NCBI RefSeq assembly: GCF_000016285.1
Contig: NC_011981.1
Span: 124,001 to 188,000, forward strand
Direction: 5' to 3'
Source: Allorhizobium ampelinum S4
GTDB taxonomy: Bacteria; Pseudomonadota; Alphaproteobacteria; Rhizobiales; Rhizobiaceae
DNA: 64,000 nt
Shown: piece by piece, positions 44,138 through 54,061 of the stretch
How the letters are laid out: every line of letters starts with the position of its first letter
Position numbering within the stretch: the stretch's first letter is position 1
Made by a program: the position numbers and the translations under genes
The notes under the pieces: generated by a model
What the model was told of the DNA's origin: nothing
Databases searched by the model: none
What the model saw: the letters and a program-made list of their open reading frames with translations, nothing else

Positions 44138-45769
44138 TCAGGCAAGTGTGGGAACGGCATCCAGAAGAGCGCGGGTGTAGCTGTGGCGTGGGGTGGAAAA
44201 CACGTTTTCCACCTGACCGGCCTCGACAATCCGGCCATCCTTCATCACCACCACACGGTCTGTCAGGTGATGCACAACGCCCAGATCATGGGAGATAAAC
44301 AGCAGCGATGTGCCCGATGCGGCTTGAAGTTCGGCCAGCAAATCCAACACCTGCGCCTGCACCGAAACATCCAGCGCGCTCACCGGTTCATCGGCCACCA
44401 GCAGTGTGGGGTGTGGGGCAAAGGCACGGGCAATGGCCACTCGCTGGCGTTGGCCACCGGACAATTCACGGGGATAGCGGGAAAGGAAGCTGCGGTTGAG
44501 CCGCACGGCATCCAGCACTTCAATCACCCGCGCACGGCGGGCATCGCCATAGACGCCAACGGAATCAAGGCTTTCGCCAACGATTTTCTCCACCGTGTAT
44601 CGGGGATCAAACGAGCTGAGGGCATCTTGCGCAATCAATTGCATATGGGCGCGTCTGGGTCTGCGCTGGGCCTCGCTGATATTGCTCCACGGTTTGCCAT
44701 CAATCAGCACAGAGCCACCATCTGGCTCCACAAGCCCGAGAATGATTTTGGCAACGGTGGTTTTGCCCGATCCTGATTCGCCAACAATGCCCAGCGCTTC
44801 GCCAGCTGCGAGATGGAAGGAAACGTCATTGACGGCAAGCGAGGTGCCATAGCGTTTCACCAGATTGTTGGCGCTCAAAACAATGCGGCCATCGTCAATC
44901 TGCTTAGGCGGCAGGGCAATGCGGATAGGCTCAGCAGGGCGTTTCAACTCGATCTCTGTCGAAGGCGACAAACGAAAGCCTTTGGAGCTTGCCGATGGCA
45001 CCGCATCCAGCAATTGCCGTGTATAAGGATGCTCCGGGGTCTTCAGGATTTTAGCGGTTGGGCCTTCCTCAACAATGTATCCATTGTTCATCACCAACAC
45101 CCGGTCGGCCAACCGTGAGACAACAGCAAGATCATGGCTGATCAGCAGCAGTGTATGGCCCGCCTTGCGCCGTTCTGCCAACAGATCAAGAATTTGCTTT
45201 TGCACCGTGGCATCCAGCGCCGTGGTTGGCTCATCGGCAATCAGCAGGGCAGGGTGGCGGGCAATGGCTGTGGCAATCAATGCGCGTTGGCGCAAGCCGC
45301 CGGAGAGCTCGTGCGGATATTGCGGCAAGCGTCGATCAGGATCAGGAATGCCGACCGATTGCAGCAGAGCGCGGCTATTTTGCAGCAAATCCGGGTGTTT
45401 GAAAAAGCCGCGCCTGCCAAAGGCATCGGACAATTGCTGCGAAACGCGGCGCAAGGGATCGAGCGACACCAGCGCATCCTGAAGCACAAAGCCCACCTTT
45501 GTGCCGCGCAAAGCGCGCCATTGTTTTTCACCAAAACCCAACACCGACTGGCCTTCGATGTCGAATTGGTCAGCGCTGATTTTTGCGCCCGGACCAGACA
45601 AGCCAAGCAGCGCGCGTGCCGTAACAGATTTGCCAGAGCCGGACTCGCCAACAAGGGCCAGGGTTTCCCCAGCATGGATTGTCAGATCAAGGCCATGCAC
45701 AACGTTATGGTCACGCCCGTCTTTTGGAAAGCCGATGGTGAGATTGCGGATCTGGATCAGCGGGGTCAT
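44138..45769 (-). CDS. Peptide-type ABC transporter ATP-binding protein, fused double ATPase
   Basis: 543-residue fusion. The first half has Walker [15 protein letters not shown], signature LSGGLRQRALIATAI and Walker B LIADEPTTALDATV. The second has GESGSGKTTVAKII, LSGGQRQRVAIARAF and LVADEPVSALDV. It overlaps the preceding permease gene by 4 bases. The importer it energises lies between two tandem binding-protein genes and a monooxygenase gene. Confidence 0.93.
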   Translation of the reverse strand: MTPLIQIRNLTIGFPKDGRDHNVVHGLDLTIHAGETLALVGESGSGKSVTARALLGLSGPGAKISADQFDIEGQSVLGFGEKQWRALRGTKVGFVLQDALVSLDPLRRVSQQLSDAFGRRGFFKHPDLLQNSRALLQSVGIPDPDRRLPQYPHELSGGLRQRALIATAIARHPALLIADEPTTALDATVQKQILDLLAERRKAGHTLLLISHDLAVVSRLADRVLVMNNGYIVEEGPTAKILKTPEHPYTRQLLDAVPSASSKGFRLSPSTEIELKRPAEPIRIALPPKQIDDGRIVLSANNLVKRYGTSLAVNDVSFHLAAGEALGIVGESGSGKTTVAKIILGLVEPDGGSVLIDGKPWSNISEAQRRPRRAHMQLIAQDALSSFDPRYTVEKIVGESLDSVGVYGDARRARVIEVLDAVRLNRSFLSRYPRELSGGQRQRVAIARAFAPHPTLLVADEPVSALDVSVQAQVLDLLAELQAASGTSLLFISHDLGVVHHLTDRVVVMKDGRIVEAGQVENVFSTPRHSYTRALLDAVPTLA

Positions 45770-46638
45770 GCCTGTCTCCTGCCTTCAAATGCTGCCTGCC
45801 AGCGGCGTCCCAGCACGCTGATGGCAATCACGGTGGCGGTAATGGCCAGTCCCGGCCACACGCCAATCCACCACGCCACGCGCAAATAATTGCGCGCATC
45901 GGCCAGCATCGCCCCCCATTCGGGTGCTGGCGGCTGCGGACCCATGCCGAGAAAACTCAGGCCCGCCGCATTGATGATGGCAGTGCCAAGGCCGATGGTG
46001 GCCAGAATTGGCACCTGCGCGATGGCATGGGGCAGCACATGGCGAAACACCAGAACAGGGCGGGTCAGCCCAAAGGTCTTGGCCTGTTCCACATAGCCAC
46101 TTTGGGCAATCACAAAGGTTTGGGCGCGCACCACCCGGGCAAAGCGGGGAATGGAGGCAACGCCCAGCGCAAAAATAAGATTGAGCGTGCCGGGGCCGGT
46201 AAAGGAGATCAGCACCAACGCCAGCAGCAGATCGGGAAAGGACGAAACCACATCGAGAAAACGGGTGATGAACTCATCCACAAGCCCGCGTGACAGCCCG
46301 GCCAGCAAGCCGAGCAGAGAGCCGAACACGGCAGCAATGGTAATGGCGCTGACGCCAATCAAAATGGAATAGCGCGTGCCATAGACCACACGGGAAAACA
46401 CATCCCGCCCCAGATGATCGGTGCCAAACCAATGGTCTGCTGAGGGTGGCAATTGTGCTTGCAAGGGATCGGCAGTGATAGGATCAGCCGATGTGAGCAG
46501 CGCGGGCCACAGGGTGGAAAGAGCAACGAGAACCACGAACAGAGCTGCAATCAGCAAGCCCGGACGGGCGAGAATGCCGCGCAAAATATCACTCGTGCGG
46601 CCAAGGTTGCGATCAAGCAGTGTGGAGGAAAGGCTCAT
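45766..46638 (-). CDS. Peptide-type ABC transporter permease (DppC-like)
   Basis: Permease of 290 residues: first span LLIAALFVVLVALSTLWPAL, DppC motif HWFGTDHLGRDVFSRVVYGT, EAA loop FVIAQSGYVEQAKTFGLTRP. 4-base overlaps with both neighbours indicate coupled translation. Confidence 0.92.
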   Translation of the reverse strand: MSLSSTLLDRNLGRTSDILRGILARPGLLIAALFVVLVALSTLWPALLTSADPITADPLQAQLPPSADHWFGTDHLGRDVFSRVVYGTRYSILIGVSAITIAAVFGSLLGLLAGLSRGLVDEFITRFLDVVSSFPDLLLALVLISFTGPGTLNLIFALGVASIPRFARVVRAQTFVIAQSGYVEQAKTFGLTRPVLVFRHVLPHAIAQVPILATIGLGTAIINAAGLSFLGMGPQPPAPEWGAMLADARNYLRVAWWIGVWPGLAITATVIAISVLGRRWQAAFEGRRQA

Positions 46639-47681
46639 CGCGCATCCTCCCGCGCCTTCGTTCGCAACCGTGGATCAAGCCGCAGATAGAGCACATCCAC
46701 CGCCGTGCTCAACACCACATAGACAAAGGCCGAGAGAATGGCCACCGCCAGCACCACGGGCAGGTCATGGGCGAGAACGGCATTGACCGTGACACGCCCC
46801 AACCCCGGCCTGCCAAACACGGATTCGGTAATGACCGCACCCGACAAGAGATTGCCAACCAGCCAGCCGGTGAGCGTTACCGCTGGCAGGGCCGCATGGC
46901 GAAGCGCGTGGCGCAACCGCAGCACAAGGCTGTGTGTGCCCCAGCTGCGCACCGTCAAGGCAAAGGGTTCTTCCAGCGCCCGCTCCAATCCCTCACGCAA
47001 CACCTGCGCAATCACCGCCCCCAGCGGCAGACCGAGGGCGAAGGCTGGAAGCACCAGCGCCGAAAAGCTCCTGTCGCCAGAGACTGGAAACAGTTTCAGC
47101 GTGAAGGAAAACACAAACAACAGCAGGATGCCGAGCCAGAAGGATGGCGTGGAAATCAGCAGCAATTCCAACCCACCAGCGATGATGCGCGGCACCCGTT
47201 TGGCTGCCGTCAGCACAGCAATGGTGACGGCAAACACAATGGCGACCGTGAGCGCTGCTGCCGTTAATTTCAGGGTTGGCAAGATCTGCGACAACACCAG
47301 ACCGGAAACATCGGTTTGCAAAATGTAGGACCGCCCGAAATCACCATGCAGAACCCGGCCCAGATAATGGATATATTGCACATACACGGGATCATTCAGC
47401 CCCCACTCGGCGCGAATAGCGGCCTCCACTTCCGGCGTGCGCAGCTGTTCGCCAATCAGCAGGCTGACAATATCGCCGGGAGCCAGATGCAGGCTGATGA
47501 AGCTCAACGTCACCGCCGCCCACAACACCAGCAAACCAGAGCCAATCCGCGTCAGGATCTGCCCGGTCAGACTGCTGCGTCTGAGCCGGAACCGGCTTGA
47601 ACGCCAAGTAGTGGGGACCTGACTATGAGTGGCATTAGTATGAGTGGCCGGGCCAAGGGTGGTTGTCTGTTCGGCATCCAT
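46635..47681 (-). CDS. Peptide-type ABC transporter permease (DppB-like)
   Basis: Permease of 348 residues. A 38-residue polar N-terminus precedes a DppB-type opening (LTGQILTRIGSGLLVLWAAV, then LHLAPGDIVSLL). AGGAG lies 8 bases before the ATG, supporting the long form. The EAA-like loop ALEEPFALTVRSWGTHSLVL departs from the family norm. Confidence 0.9.
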   Translation of the reverse strand: MDAEQTTTLGPATHTNATHSQVPTTWRSSRFRLRRSSLTGQILTRIGSGLLVLWAAVTLSFISLHLAPGDIVSLLIGEQLRTPEVEAAIRAEWGLNDPVYVQYIHYLGRVLHGDFGRSYILQTDVSGLVLSQILPTLKLTAAALTVAIVFAVTIAVLTAAKRVPRIIAGGLELLLISTPSFWLGILLLFVFSFTLKLFPVSGDRSFSALVLPAFALGLPLGAVIAQVLREGLERALEEPFALTVRSWGTHSLVLRLRHALRHAALPAVTLTGWLVGNLLSGAVITESVFGRPGLGRVTVNAVLAHDLPVVLAVAILSAFVYVVLSTAVDVLYLRLDPRLRTKAREDAR

Positions 47682-47729
47682 GGTGGTCGCTCCTGTTGGG
47701 GGTGTCAGAGGGGTGGTAAAGCTCTGGAA

Positions 47730-49352
47730 TTACTGGCTGCGCCAGATGTCGTAGGCGCTTTCCGGCAATTGCTTGAAGGGACGAAACGCAATGCCCTTGA
47801 TCTGGCTTGCGGCTGCAATCTGGTCTTCCGGCTCATAGAGCGGCAGGGCATAGGCCTGATCAACAATGGCAAATTGTTGCAGTTTGGAGTAAAGCGCAAA
47901 ACGCTTGGCGTGATCCAGCGTGCCTGCCGCCTCTTTCAGCCATTGCTCCAGTTCCGGGGCTTCTGCGCGGCTGTAATTGATCGAGCCACCCTTGGTCAGC
48001 GGTAGATAGTGGAACTCGATATCCACGGCATCGGTTGGGGTGTTGGAATTGGCAATAGAGCCAAACTGTCCGGTTTTGCGCCGCTCCGTATAGGTTCCGG
48101 CATCGACAAACACGATGGCCAGATCAATACCGGCGTTTTGCCGCGCCTGCGCCTGCAAGGCTTGCAGCAACACATCGCGCTGGTCGCGCACGGTGGCCTG
48201 TGCTTGGATCACCTCAATGGTGAGCCGTTTGCCGTCCTTGGTGCGAAAGCCTTGGGCATCGCGGCTGGTCCAGCCTGCCTCGTCCAGCAGTTGATTGGCC
48301 AGCTTGGGATCGGCTCCATAGGTCTTTTCGATGCTCTTGTCATAAAATTGCGTATCGATGGGCGAGGTAATGCCCCAGGCCCGGGTGCGCTCACCCCGAT
48401 AGACAGCCTTTAGCACCGCATCGACATCAATGGATGCCACCAGCGCCTTGCGGATTTTCACATCCTGCGTTGGTCCCCAGGTGACATTGAGAAACAGTGA
48501 ATAAGGCGTGCCGGTGTTGAGCGCTGTCTGGTAGCTATACTCGGCATTGCCCTTGAACAGACTGGCATCATTGCCGGAAACGCCTTCAATCACATCCACC
48601 TGCCCGGAGGTGAGCGCACCGATGCGCACAGAGGATTCTGGCAGAAAACGATAGGTCACCTCATCCAGATAGGCGGGGCCTTGATGGCCTGCATTGGCGG
48701 ATGCCCAATGATAATCGGGATTTTTGACAAACTGGATGTCTTGCCCCTTGGTGTAGCGCTTGAGAATAAAGGGTCCGGTTCCAGCAATTTCCGGCCCACC
48801 GGATTTCAATTGCTGAGAGTTGAAAGCCGCAGGAGAGAGAATTTCAAGGCTGGCGGCATAATCCAGAAAGGGCGCATAAACATCACTCAACGTGAACGCC
48901 ACGGTGTGGGCATCCACGGCCTTCGCTTCTGCGATACGTGAGACCGGCCCTGCGCTGGTGCTGCCCGAATAGGCCGCATCCTTCAGCCACTCAAAATTGG
49001 TGACCACCGCCTTGGCATCGAACACCTGCCCATCGGTAAAGCGCACATCATCGCGCAGCTTGAATGTATAGGTCTTGCCATCGCTGGAGATACTGTATTC
49101 TGTTGCCAGCCATGGCACATAGCCGCCATCGGCTGTGCGGGCCAGAAGCGATTCATAGGCATTGCGCAGCAACAGTTTGGTTTTATCTTGACCATTCAGA
49201 TGCGGGTTGAGCGTTGCAGGCTCGGTCTCGACGCCCCATGTCAGCTTGCCGCCGCTGATTGGCTTTTGATCGGCTGCCCAGCTGATCGTGGGAAGCGCCG
49301 TTGCGGCGGCCAGAGCAAGGCCAAGGCTCAGAACATGTCTGCGGATGATCAT
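47730..49352 (-). CDS. Peptide-type ABC transporter substrate-binding protein (sulfur-free)
   Basis: Family-5 binding protein of 540 residues with a Sec/Tat-like signal (MIIRRHVLSLGLALAAATAL) and the core FKLRDDVRFTDGQVFDAKAV. It is a tandem paralogue of the next gene upstream: the two share TWGVExEPxTLNPHLNGQ and KGGSINYSRxEAPE. No cysteine and no methionine after the start, in 540 residues. It serves the importer encoded immediately downstream. Confidence 0.92.
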   Translation of the reverse strand: MIIRRHVLSLGLALAAATALPTISWAADQKPISGGKLTWGVETEPATLNPHLNGQDKTKLLLRNAYESLLARTADGGYVPWLATEYSISSDGKTYTFKLRDDVRFTDGQVFDAKAVVTNFEWLKDAAYSGSTSAGPVSRIAEAKAVDAHTVAFTLSDVYAPFLDYAASLEILSPAAFNSQQLKSGGPEIAGTGPFILKRYTKGQDIQFVKNPDYHWASANAGHQGPAYLDEVTYRFLPESSVRIGALTSGQVDVIEGVSGNDASLFKGNAEYSYQTALNTGTPYSLFLNVTWGPTQDVKIRKALVASIDVDAVLKAVYRGERTRAWGITSPIDTQFYDKSIEKTYGADPKLANQLLDEAGWTSRDAQGFRTKDGKRLTIEVIQAQATVRDQRDVLLQALQAQARQNAGIDLAIVFVDAGTYTERRKTGQFGSIANSNTPTDAVDIEFHYLPLTKGGSINYSRAEAPELEQWLKEAAGTLDHAKRFALYSKLQQFAIVDQAYALPLYEPEDQIAAASQIKGIAFRPFKQLPESAYDIWRSQ

Positions 49353-49397
49353 AAGAGTGTTTCTCCAGAATTTGAAATGGTTGTCTTTTTTTGGGTT

Positions 49398-51029
49398 TTA
49401 GCCTTGGAGCCAGATGTCATAGGCGTTTTCGGGAAGCCGTCTGAACGGACGAAAGCCGACGCCCTTGACCCGGTTTGAGGCCGCAACCTCGTCGTCTGGA
49501 ACATACAGCGGCAATCCATAGGCCTGCTCCACCAGCACAAAGCGTTGCAGCTTGGCGTAAATCTCGAAGCGCTTTTTGGCATCCAGCGTCGAGGCGGCCT
49601 CGTCGAGCCATGCCGCAACTTCCGGGGCCTCGGTGCGGCTGTAATTGATTGAGCCGCCTTTGTTCCGTGGCAGGTAGTGGAAATAGATGGTCAGGCCATT
49701 CTGCTGAAGCGTGGTGGAATTGGGCAATATGCCGTATTGGCCATCCTTGTCGCGGTTGGCATAGGTGCCGGAATCGACATATTGCAAGGTCAGCTCAATG
49801 CCTGCATTTTGCCGGGCCTGCGCCTGCACGGCCTGAAGCAGAATGTCGCGCTGATCCCGCAGCGTCGCTTGCGATTGCATGATGTCGATGGTCAGCCGTT
49901 TGCCGTCCTTGGTGCGAATGCCGTCGGCATCGCGGCTGGTCCAGCCGGCTTCATCCAGCAGCTTGTTGGCCAGTTTTGGGTCAAACCCATAGCTGCCCTC
50001 AATGCTTTTATCGTAAAAATCCGTATCGGCGGGGGTCAGAACACCCCAGGCCCGCTGGCGCTCACCGCGATAGACCGATTTTATCGTGCGATCGACATCA
50101 ATGGCGGCCTGCAAGGCTTTACGCACCCTCACATCGGCTGTCTGGCCGCTGGTGCTGTTGAAATACAGTGTGTAGGGCGTGCCGGTGTTGATGGCGCTTT
50201 GATAGGTAAAATCAGGATTGTTCTTGAACAATTCGGCGTCATTGCCCGGAATGCCCTCAATCACATCCACTTGGCCGGAGGTAAGCGCTCCACTGCGCAC
50301 AGCCGATTCCGAGAGAAAGCGATAGACCACTTTATCAAGATAGGCTGGTCCCTGATGTGCCGCCGTGGCGGGTGCCCACTTATAGGCCGGGTTGCGGACA
50401 AAACTGATTTCCTGACCCTTGATATATTTGTCGAGGATGAAAGGTCCGGTTCCGGCAACCTCCGCTCCACCGGATTTCAATTGCGATGACGCAAAGGATT
50501 TCGGGGCCAGAATATCAATCCATGTGATGCCATCCAGAAAGGGTGCGTAAACCCGATCCAGCGTAATCACCAGCTTATGACGTTCCACGGCTTTGACACT
50601 GGAAATGCGTGCCACATGGCCTGCGCTGATGCTGCCGGAATAAAGCGGCTCTTTCAGCTTCAGAATATTGAGGGCAACAGCTTCCGCATCCAGCGCCTCG
50701 CCATTGCTGAAGGTCACATCATCGCGCAGCGTGAAGGTGTAGGTTCGACCATCCTCGGAGATAGCGTAATCTTTTGCCAGCCACGGCACATAGCCGCCGT
50801 CTGGTGTGCGGGCCAGCAACGATTCATAGGTGTTGCGCAAAATCAGCTTGGCCTTCGCCTGACCGTTCAGATGCGGATTGAGCGTTGATGGCTCCGACTC
50901 CACCCCCCATGTCAGCGTGCCACCATGAACGGGGGCATCCTGTACAGCCGCATGAGCACTCTGCCAATTGGTGACGATGGAAAGGGCAACAATCGCCGTT
51001 CCACCGAGAAAATCTCGTCTTGTAACCAC
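49398..51029 (-). CDS. Peptide-type ABC transporter substrate-binding protein, Tat-exported paralogue
   Basis: Family-5 binding protein of 543 residues with a twin-arginine signal (VTRRDFLGGTAIVALSI). The start codon is GTG at 51029, preceded by AGGAT. It is closely related to the neighbouring protein at 47730 along its whole length, a recent tandem duplication. One internal methionine, no cysteine. The two ligand-binding proteins probably broaden what one importer can take up. Confidence 0.92.
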   Translation of the reverse strand: MVTRRDFLGGTAIVALSIVTNWQSAHAAVQDAPVHGGTLTWGVESEPSTLNPHLNGQAKAKLILRNTYESLLARTPDGGYVPWLAKDYAISEDGRTYTFTLRDDVTFSNGEALDAEAVALNILKLKEPLYSGSISAGHVARISSVKAVERHKLVITLDRVYAPFLDGITWIDILAPKSFASSQLKSGGAEVAGTGPFILDKYIKGQEISFVRNPAYKWAPATAAHQGPAYLDKVVYRFLSESAVRSGALTSGQVDVIEGIPGNDAELFKNNPDFTYQSAINTGTPYTLYFNSTSGQTADVRVRKALQAAIDVDRTIKSVYRGERQRAWGVLTPADTDFYDKSIEGSYGFDPKLANKLLDEAGWTSRDADGIRTKDGKRLTIDIMQSQATLRDQRDILLQAVQAQARQNAGIELTLQYVDSGTYANRDKDGQYGILPNSTTLQQNGLTIYFHYLPRNKGGSINYSRTEAPEVAAWLDEAASTLDAKKRFEIYAKLQRFVLVEQAYGLPLYVPDDEVAASNRVKGVGFRPFRRLPENAYDIWLQG

Positions 51030-51061
51030 GGTGCAAATCCTGAATTTCTATGGGTGCAGTG

Positions 51062-52063
51062 TCAGGCCGCGAGCGCTTTGCGCCCGCCTGCCAGCAGCTC
51101 AATGGTTTCCAGCCGGTTTGCGCCTTGGGAGACCGGGCAATCGACAATGAATTCGGCAATGCCATAGCTGCGATGCAGCCGCTCCAACTCGTCATGAACC
51201 CGCGCTGGTGTGCCGCGAATAACCCGCGGTGTGCGCTCCTCAATCCGATATTGCTGCGCGCCTGTCTGGCGGACATAGTCCAGCGCCTGTTCCCGGCTGC
51301 CGACATTCACGCCCTGACCGCTTTCAATTTCCACGCGGAAACGGCGGATGTCTCCTGTCAGGCTTTCCGCCAACGCATCAGTTTTTGCCACGACCACACT
51401 GACGGCCAAAAGCGCGGATGGACCGCCCGCCGCCCGGTAGGCGCTCAAGGCATCATGGATCGCGGTCTCATCACCGTTGATGTGCCCGGCATAGACAAAA
51501 TTCCAGCCAAGCCGGGCTGCCAGCTTTGCGCTTTCGGGGCTGGCACCCAGAAGAAAACGCTCTGCCGGTTTTTCGGGTGCGGGGAAGGCCGCAAGATGGT
51601 CTGCATCAGCTTCAATATTGGTATCGTGGTGCAGAAAACCATCCAGCTCTTCCAGTTGCGCCTCAAACGAGGGCTTTTTGGCCGGATCGAACGCAGCTTG
51701 CAGGGCGCGGGTGGAAAGCGGCATGCCGCCGGGGGCCTTGCCAATGCCAAGATCAACGCGACCGGGCGCGAGTGCCGCCAGAAGATTGAAATTTTCCGCC
51801 ACTTTATAGGCGCTGTAATGCTGAAGCATCACGCCGCCGGAACCGATGCGAATTCGGCGCGTGTGCGCCAAGAGAAAGCCAATCAACACTTCTGGCGATG
51901 AACTGGCGAGCTTGGCCGCATTGTGATGTTCGGCCACCCAAAAGCGCGAAAAACCCGCTTCTTCAGCCTTTTCGGCCAAAGCGAGCGTGCGTTGCAGGGC
52001 GGCGGTTGCGCTTTCAGCGCCATCAAGCGGAGACTTATCGAGAAAGCCGAGGGCGTAGGACAT
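51062..52063 (-). CDS. LLM-class flavin-dependent oxidoreductase (MsnO8-like)
   Basis: Luciferase-like protein of 333 residues: GFLDKSPLDGAESATAALQ, FSRFWVAEHHNAAKLASSSP, IRIGSGGVMLQHYSAYKVAE and LAPGRVDLGIGKAPGG, the pattern of the short single-domain MsnO8 and YhbW-like group. It is the first gene of the operon leading to the tandem binding proteins and the importer. SD GGGAGG is ideal. One cysteine near the C-terminus (VDCPVSQGANR). Confidence 0.87.
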   Translation of the reverse strand: MSYALGFLDKSPLDGAESATAALQRTLALAEKAEEAGFSRFWVAEHHNAAKLASSSPEVLIGFLLAHTRRIRIGSGGVMLQHYSAYKVAENFNLLAALAPGRVDLGIGKAPGGMPLSTRALQAAFDPAKKPSFEAQLEELDGFLHHDTNIEADADHLAAFPAPEKPAERFLLGASPESAKLAARLGWNFVYAGHINGDETAIHDALSAYRAAGGPSALLAVSVVVAKTDALAESLTGDIRRFRVEIESGQGVNVGSREQALDYVRQTGAQQYRIEERTPRVIRGTPARVHDELERLHRSYGIAEFIVDCPVSQGANRLETIELLAGGRKALAA

Positions 52064-52316
52064 TCATCCTCCCGTGCCGGTTTGAAGATAATAACACGAG
52101 TTAATCTATATTTTTTATAAACTATTAAATCGAGCAAGGATCTTCCAATATTCAAGGCATGCATAAAACATCGTGGCGTGCAAAGCGCTTCCTGAAGATG
52201 CATCCTTGAGGCGTAAACATCGACCGACATTTGCATCACAGGCGAGGGGATACCGGCGGCCGAGATGGCATCCCGAAACGATCGGTCGCGCACACTCTTG
52301 ATACCGGAGACACCCT
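52064..52316. promoter_or_regulatory. Divergent promoter region (system G operon and GNAT/LLM operon)
   Basis: 253 bases with no gene between divergent starts. It contains an AT-rich block (52098-52130). The stretch 52200-52300 is GC-rich and shows nothing further recognisable apart from GGAG before the GNAT gene. Confidence 0.5.
52106..52126 (+). promoter_or_regulatory. Candidate shared operator site (CTAT-type) in the divergent region
   Basis: CTATATTTTTTATAAACTAT aligns with the sites at 37517, 42686 and 63528. It starts 43 bases from the LLM start codon on the minus strand and could serve both directions. Confidence 0.38.
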
Positions 52317-52943
52317 ATGACTGACATTCTTGTCCGGTCCTCACTTCAGGACCCGGCAGCGCAGCCGCTGATTGACGGGCTGGTGAGCGAATATGATGGA
52401 CGATATGGCGCCGATAGCCGTGCTGGCGGGGCTTTGGCAGAGATACTCCGCTATCCGGCAGCGATTTTTACGCCGCCGCTGGGTGATTTTCTGCTGCTCC
52501 AGCGCAATGGCAAGACCATTGCAGGCGGGGCTTTCATGAGCCACGATGATGAGACTGCCGAGCTGAAACGGATATGGACCCATCCCGAACTGCGCCGTCA
52601 GGGCCTGGCACGGACGATCGTGCTGGCTCTGGAAGAGAAAGCCGCCCAGCTTGGCTATACGCGGGCCTATCTCTCCACCGGCTTTCGCCAGCCGGAAGCC
52701 ACGGCGCTCTATATTTCTCTTGGCTATCGTCCGTTGTTTGATGTGGCAGCCGATCCAACCCTTTACCGTTCACTGCCGTTTGAAAAGCATATCGGCACCA
52801 AGGCTGGCCAGCCTGCAACCAGCTCCATCTATCCGCCAGCCGCATCCTTTGATGAAGCAACCGACCGTGTGAAGGCGGTGAAGGCCACGCAGGAAGCCAA
52901 AATCACGGCCCGTCTTGCCCGCTTTGAAGTCACAGCGGCCTGA
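52317..52943 (+). CDS. GNAT-family N-acetyltransferase
   Basis: 208-residue protein with a GNAT core: AGGAFMSHDDETAELKRIWT (beta4), the acetyl-CoA loop ELRRQGLARTIVLALEEKA, then LSTGFRQPEATALYISLGYR. A C-terminal tail of about 50 residues rich in Lys and Ala follows. It is the first gene of a cluster with three LLM genes. In Bacillus subtilis a GNAT acetylates S-substituted cysteines before a flavin monooxygenase attacks them; a comparable role is possible here. One internal methionine, no cysteine. Confidence 0.88.
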   Translation: MTDILVRSSLQDPAAQPLIDGLVSEYDGRYGADSRAGGALAEILRYPAAIFTPPLGDFLLLQRNGKTIAGGAFMSHDDETAELKRIWTHPELRRQGLARTIVLALEEKAAQLGYTRAYLSTGFRQPEATALYISLGYRPLFDVAADPTLYRSLPFEKHIGTKAGQPATSSIYPPAASFDEATDRVKAVKATQEAKITARLARFEVTAA

Positions 52944-52996
52944 TTGCCCACGCACCCCATCTGCCAAGCTGACAATCGAATTTCCTCTGGAGCCCT

Positions 52997-54025
52997 ATGA
53001 TGCCTCTCTCCCATATCAAACATTTTGCCTTTCTCATTCCCGGCAGCTACCGGGAGGATAACCCGGCTGAGGGGCTGGAAGAAACGCTGCGCCTGTTCGA
53101 ACTGGGTGAAGAACTGGGCTATGATAGCGCCTGGGTGCGCCAGCGCCATCTGGAGCGCGGTATTTCCTCTGCCTCAACCTTTCTGGCCGCCGCTTCGCAG
53201 CGCACATCCACCATTGGCCTTGGCACGGCGGTGATCCAGCTTGGCTATGAAAATCCGTTTCGTTTGGCGGAAGACCTAGCCACTGTGGATGGCCTGTCAC
53301 GCGGGCGGTTGAATGTTGGCGTTTCGGTCGGCGCGCCACCCTTTGCTCATCTGATTGCGCCGTTTACCGATGCGGCGCCCGAGACTGATTATTCGCATGC
53401 ACGGGCCGAAAAACTGGCCCTTGCCCTGCAATCAAAACCCCTTTCGGAAGAAACTTTGGCAGGCAATGCCGCCGGTGCGCAAATTCCGCGTGTGAGGCCG
53501 CTGGCACCTGGGCTGACAGATCGTTTGTGGTACGGCGGTGGCTCGCAGAAATCGGCCCGCTGGGCAGGGGAAACCGGCTTCAATCTGTTGAGCGGCAATA
53601 TCATTACCGGTGAGCAGACCGATGATTTTCTGACTGCCCAGCGGGCTTTGATCGAGACATTCCGCCAGAATTGGCAACACGAGCGCGCACCGCGGGTTGC
53701 CCTTGGGCGCGTGATCTTGCCAACCGACAGCGCCAGCCCGGAAACCCGCCGCCGCTACGCGGAGTTTGTGGAGGAGCGCAACAAGCGCACCCATGCCCCC
53801 CAAGGCCCACGCCGCACGCTGATTCTGCCCGATGTGGTTGGCACAACGCCGGAGATTATCGAGATCTTGTCGCGTGATCCTGTTCTGCCACTGGTGTCGG
53901 AATTCCGGCTGGAACTGCCTTACGATTTTCATGCCGAGGAGTATGCGCAGATCATTGAGGATTTTGCCCAGCTTATTCCGGCACAGGGCAAGCGCAAATC
54001 GAAACTCAGCCTCGCGGCTGGCTAA
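52997..54025 (+). CDS. LLM-class flavin-dependent oxidoreductase (sulfur-free)
   Basis: Luciferase-like protein of 342 residues: FAFLIPGSYREDNPAEGLEE, LGYDSAWVRQRHLERGISSA, TIGLGTAVIQLGYENPFRLA and LSRGRLNVGVSVGAP. It belongs to the single-domain group seen with sulfur-acquisition operons. Apart from the MM start it contains no methionine and no cysteine. It lies 53 bases after the GNAT gene with GGAG before its start. Substrate unknown. Confidence 0.87.
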   Translation: MMPLSHIKHFAFLIPGSYREDNPAEGLEETLRLFELGEELGYDSAWVRQRHLERGISSASTFLAAASQRTSTIGLGTAVIQLGYENPFRLAEDLATVDGLSRGRLNVGVSVGAPPFAHLIAPFTDAAPETDYSHARAEKLALALQSKPLSEETLAGNAAGAQIPRVRPLAPGLTDRLWYGGGSQKSARWAGETGFNLLSGNIITGEQTDDFLTAQRALIETFRQNWQHERAPRVALGRVILPTDSASPETRRRYAEFVEERNKRTHAPQGPRRTLILPDVVGTTPEIIEILSRDPVLPLVSEFRLELPYDFHAEEYAQIIEDFAQLIPAQGKRKSKLSLAAG

Positions 54026-54061
54026 GGCAATCCCTCATCAATTGAAAACTGGATCAAAACC

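Noticed and set aside
43213..44298. 361-codon plus-strand open frame opposite the monooxygenase at 42775
   Set aside because: Same reasons: antisense shadow with unnatural composition.
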